NCBI GenBank assembly: GCA_907163375.1 | Contig: CAJQUW010005339.1 | Span: 124,001-188,000 of the forward strand | DNA length: 64,000 nucleotides | DNA from: Prostheceraeus crozeri | Taxonomy: Eukaryota; Platyhelminthes; Polycladida; Euryleptidae | Direction: 5' to 3' | In this document: positions 61,936 to 64,000 of the stretch, piece by piece | Position numbering within the stretch: position 1 is the stretch's first letter | How the letters are laid out: each line of letters starts with the position of its first letter | Notes under the pieces: model-generated | What the model was told of the DNA's origin: nothing | The model's input: only the letters and a program-made list of their open reading frames with translations | The model's database searches: none | Translations under genes and position numbers: made by a program

Positions 61936-64000
61936 AATTATTATTCCCACGTGTCATCATCATCACTTAAATTACTCTCACAGATGATTGTTTGAAATAT
62001 TTCAGCTTGAATATCTTCTCCGTTATAAGGTAACATAATTTCATTTTCATCAGGTGCTTGACGTTTAAGAATATTTATTTGACCAGAAAATTTTTTTTCT
62101 TCAGTATTATTATTTTTATCAGGAATACTAATTCCAGTTTCTAAAGATCTTTTCCATGGTTTATTAACTGTAGTCGATAATGTTTTCCCCGAATATAATT
62201 TTTAGAAAATCTTCTACTTTTACTTTATTTTGTGAATAACTTTGAATGTTTTCTTTCACTAAGTCTCCCTTGCTCATCTACAGTAATACAGTATTTTACT
62301 TTAGGTGCAATAAACATTGCAAAAATAATTCCACCATTTCCATAATCAATTTTTTTCCCTTGACACAATTCTCCTCCAACATATCCAGCAGCGTCTAATT
62401 TATTAAAGAGCTCATTGGAAAAATATATTGAATCAGTATCTGTATAATGAATGTATTTTTCTTTGAAACCATTAATTTCTAAAATAAAGTTATTCAAGAT
62501 TCTTCTAGAGTGAGAAAGAATGAAAGAACCTAAGTGTGATGGCATGAATGACGTCTTCCCATCTTTTACAATATTAGTTTTGAGAAATTCATCATCTTAC
62601 ATTTCTACTTTCGCTAAATATTGTTCATCATTTAATTTTTCATAATCTTTTACTTCTTGAGTGAAATTTTTTCTCAATGTATTCTCATTCCATAAATGAT
62701 ATTTAGTGGTTATATCTTTTTGCACAGTTTTGCCATATAGCGAATTCATCAATAATTTAATTAACTCATCACCTACAGTATTTCCTTCTGTTTTATATCT
62801 TTTTCTCAAATTAAAAAGTTTTTCAATATAATTTCGAAATGGTGAAACTTGATAATTTTTTTCATAAATTATACCATCAGTAATATGTAAGATTTTTCCC
62901 CCACATCTAACAATTTCTTGTATGTAAACAGAAGTTAATACATCATAACATATACCATTTCTAAACCTGATTACTTTTACATGAGAATTATTATTTTGAT
63001 TTTTAACTTTATCTTTTATAGGAACTGGTTGGAAAAACATATCATTCGGATATTGAAACACAACAGAGAATATTCAGTTTTAGGTCTAATGTTTTGATTA
63101 TTAAATTTATATACTATTTCCCGCTCATTCTTCTTGACGAAATTTTTCTAGCTGATTCAGCTTTAGGGTATTCTGAATTTTCATCATACATAGCTGATGG
63201 ATATAAAGATGTTGCATCAAAAGCCATTAGAAATTCATGTTTTTGTTCAAGTAGTTGATTTGAAATTTTCTTACAAATTTCAGTTTTATCTCCTAAATCT
63301 CGATACTGTTTCATTAAATCTATTAAATTATCACCAGGGGACAAAGCCCCACCAGGTACGACCAAGGGACAAAGTCCCCAGCGCAGCGTCCAGGTAAATA
63401 CTGTTTTAATATTGGTAACAAGATGCTACAAAATGGCGATATGTATTTTCTTATATTTGCTGAAACTCTTCCACCTTTAACAGATTTTCTAATATAATTT
63501 CTAGCCCATAAATCTATATGTGAATGAATATTTCATATTGTCATTTTGTACGGTCTTTTCATCCAACCGTTAAATGTTAAAGCAGAGGATGTCAAATTAG
63601 TAGTTATATCTTCACCAACTAAATCCTGCATAACATTATTATATTTGTAGATACAAAAAGCTAAAGAAAGAATATGTTCACTAAATATGGTCTCCATTCA
63701 TTTTCTTTTTCTTTATAATTTTCATGTGTTATTGTGTCTCCAATTTCATAATTTAATTTACACACATTCGTAGGAATTTTAAATTCTCACACCACTTAGA
63801 AAGACTTGTTTTTAATGTTGATAACTACATTTCATTATAATAGTTTGAAGTGCTAATTTACCCTGAAAGTGAATCTTTTTTCATATTGTTTTTAAATCTA
63901 AGAGATTTTTGAATGTATCTACTAACACATTCAGTTGTATAAGGATTTTGTAATGAAGCAGTCAATATTACTCTTGAAGTTTTAAGAGGCGGTTTAGATA
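61935..64000 (-). pseudogene. Fossil PolB of element C, 5' part outside the window
   Basis: Minus-strand fragments carry motif A (FDATSLYPSAM), motif B (KLLMNSLYGKT) and motif C (HYTDTDSIYF) in order, and an acidic C-terminus. A second, different protein-primed PolB lineage from those of A and B. Broken, about five breaks within the window. Confidence 0.75.
63325..63395. repeat. GC-rich hairpin cluster inside the PolB fossil
   Basis: GGGGACAAAGCCCC and AGGGACAAAGTCCCC hairpins, then GCGCAGCGTCC, in AT-rich coding remnants. Confidence 0.5.

Larger units (their letters stand above)
53992..64000. mobile_element. Element C: Polinton-like fossil, right end outside the window
   Basis: Very AT-rich block with remnants of integrase, capsid, coiled-coil virion and PolB genes, mainly on the minus strand. 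Heavily broken (well over ten breaks), older than element B. The left limit is set by the hairpin at 53.95 kb and a change of base composition; no terminal repeat was identified. Confidence 0.65.

Overview
The window looks like nuclear DNA of a marine invertebrate. Spliceosomal GT-AG sites, AATAAA signals, TATA/CCAAT promoters and several animal-type DNA transposons show it is animal. The frequent TAGGCCTA and TACATGTA strings remind me of echinoderm-like deuterostomes, but that is a weak inference. I see no convincing host gene and no rRNA, tRNA or CRISPR array. The window is almost wholly mobile and virus-like DNA: three Polinton/Maverick-type elements separated by about 20 kb of nested DNA transposons.

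Element A (1 to about 8.2 kb) is an AT-rich, broken Polinton-like fossil whose left end lies outside the window. A protein-primed PolB gene on the plus strand faces minus-strand packaging-ATPase and virion-type genes, and the element ends in short repeats. From 8.2 to 28.8 kb lie a retroelement fragment, a hAT-like element, two mariner copies, a putative element with AT-rich inverted ends, palindromic MITEs, two inverted Tc1-like copies, a hAT non-autonomous element with a perfect 8-bp target duplication, a Harbinger MITE and a truncated Harbinger transposase gene.

Element B (28847-52616, 23.8 kb) is a Polinton that looks whole. It has nearly identical AGTAGT-ended inverted repeats, and I see no break in its recognised genes. 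The left part holds a coiled-coil gene and two small genes. Then come PolB, two WEVGV-type paralogues, a plus-strand trio (two PC4-like genes and a TBP-like gene), and a compact minus-strand series: protease, major capsid, basic core protein, chromodomain integrase, Cys-rich protein, unknown, packaging ATPase, small virion protein, membrane RING, unknown, DEDDh exonuclease, RING, and an acidic/basic-tailed protein. The element inserted into the Harbinger gene, which itself sits in a Tc1 copy.

The most notable content of B is its apparent gene-expression equipment. (1) A 181-residue TATA-binding-protein-like ORF lies beside two PC4-like ORFs. (2) Three nearly identical ~145-bp modules sit just after the stop codons of the left-end genes, each carrying a histone-mRNA-like 3' stem-loop (GGCTCT-CTTA-AGGGCC-ACC) with a CAAGA string downstream. 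(3) Matching CCAAT-CCAAT-TATA promoters lie at both gene-bearing ends, and each drives a gene whose first exon appears to be only the ATG. (4) An ATGCAAA-type octamer recurs 29-46 bp before at least five starts. (5) Shared bidirectional AATAAA signals occur at convergent junctions. Together these suggest three classes of transcription unit in one element.

Element C (about 54-64 kb, running off the right edge) is a heavily broken, very AT-rich Polinton-like fossil with integrase, capsid, coiled-coil and PolB remnants plus an unusual plus-strand ORF. It shares dispersed GC-rich clusters with element A, which hints that A and C are related.
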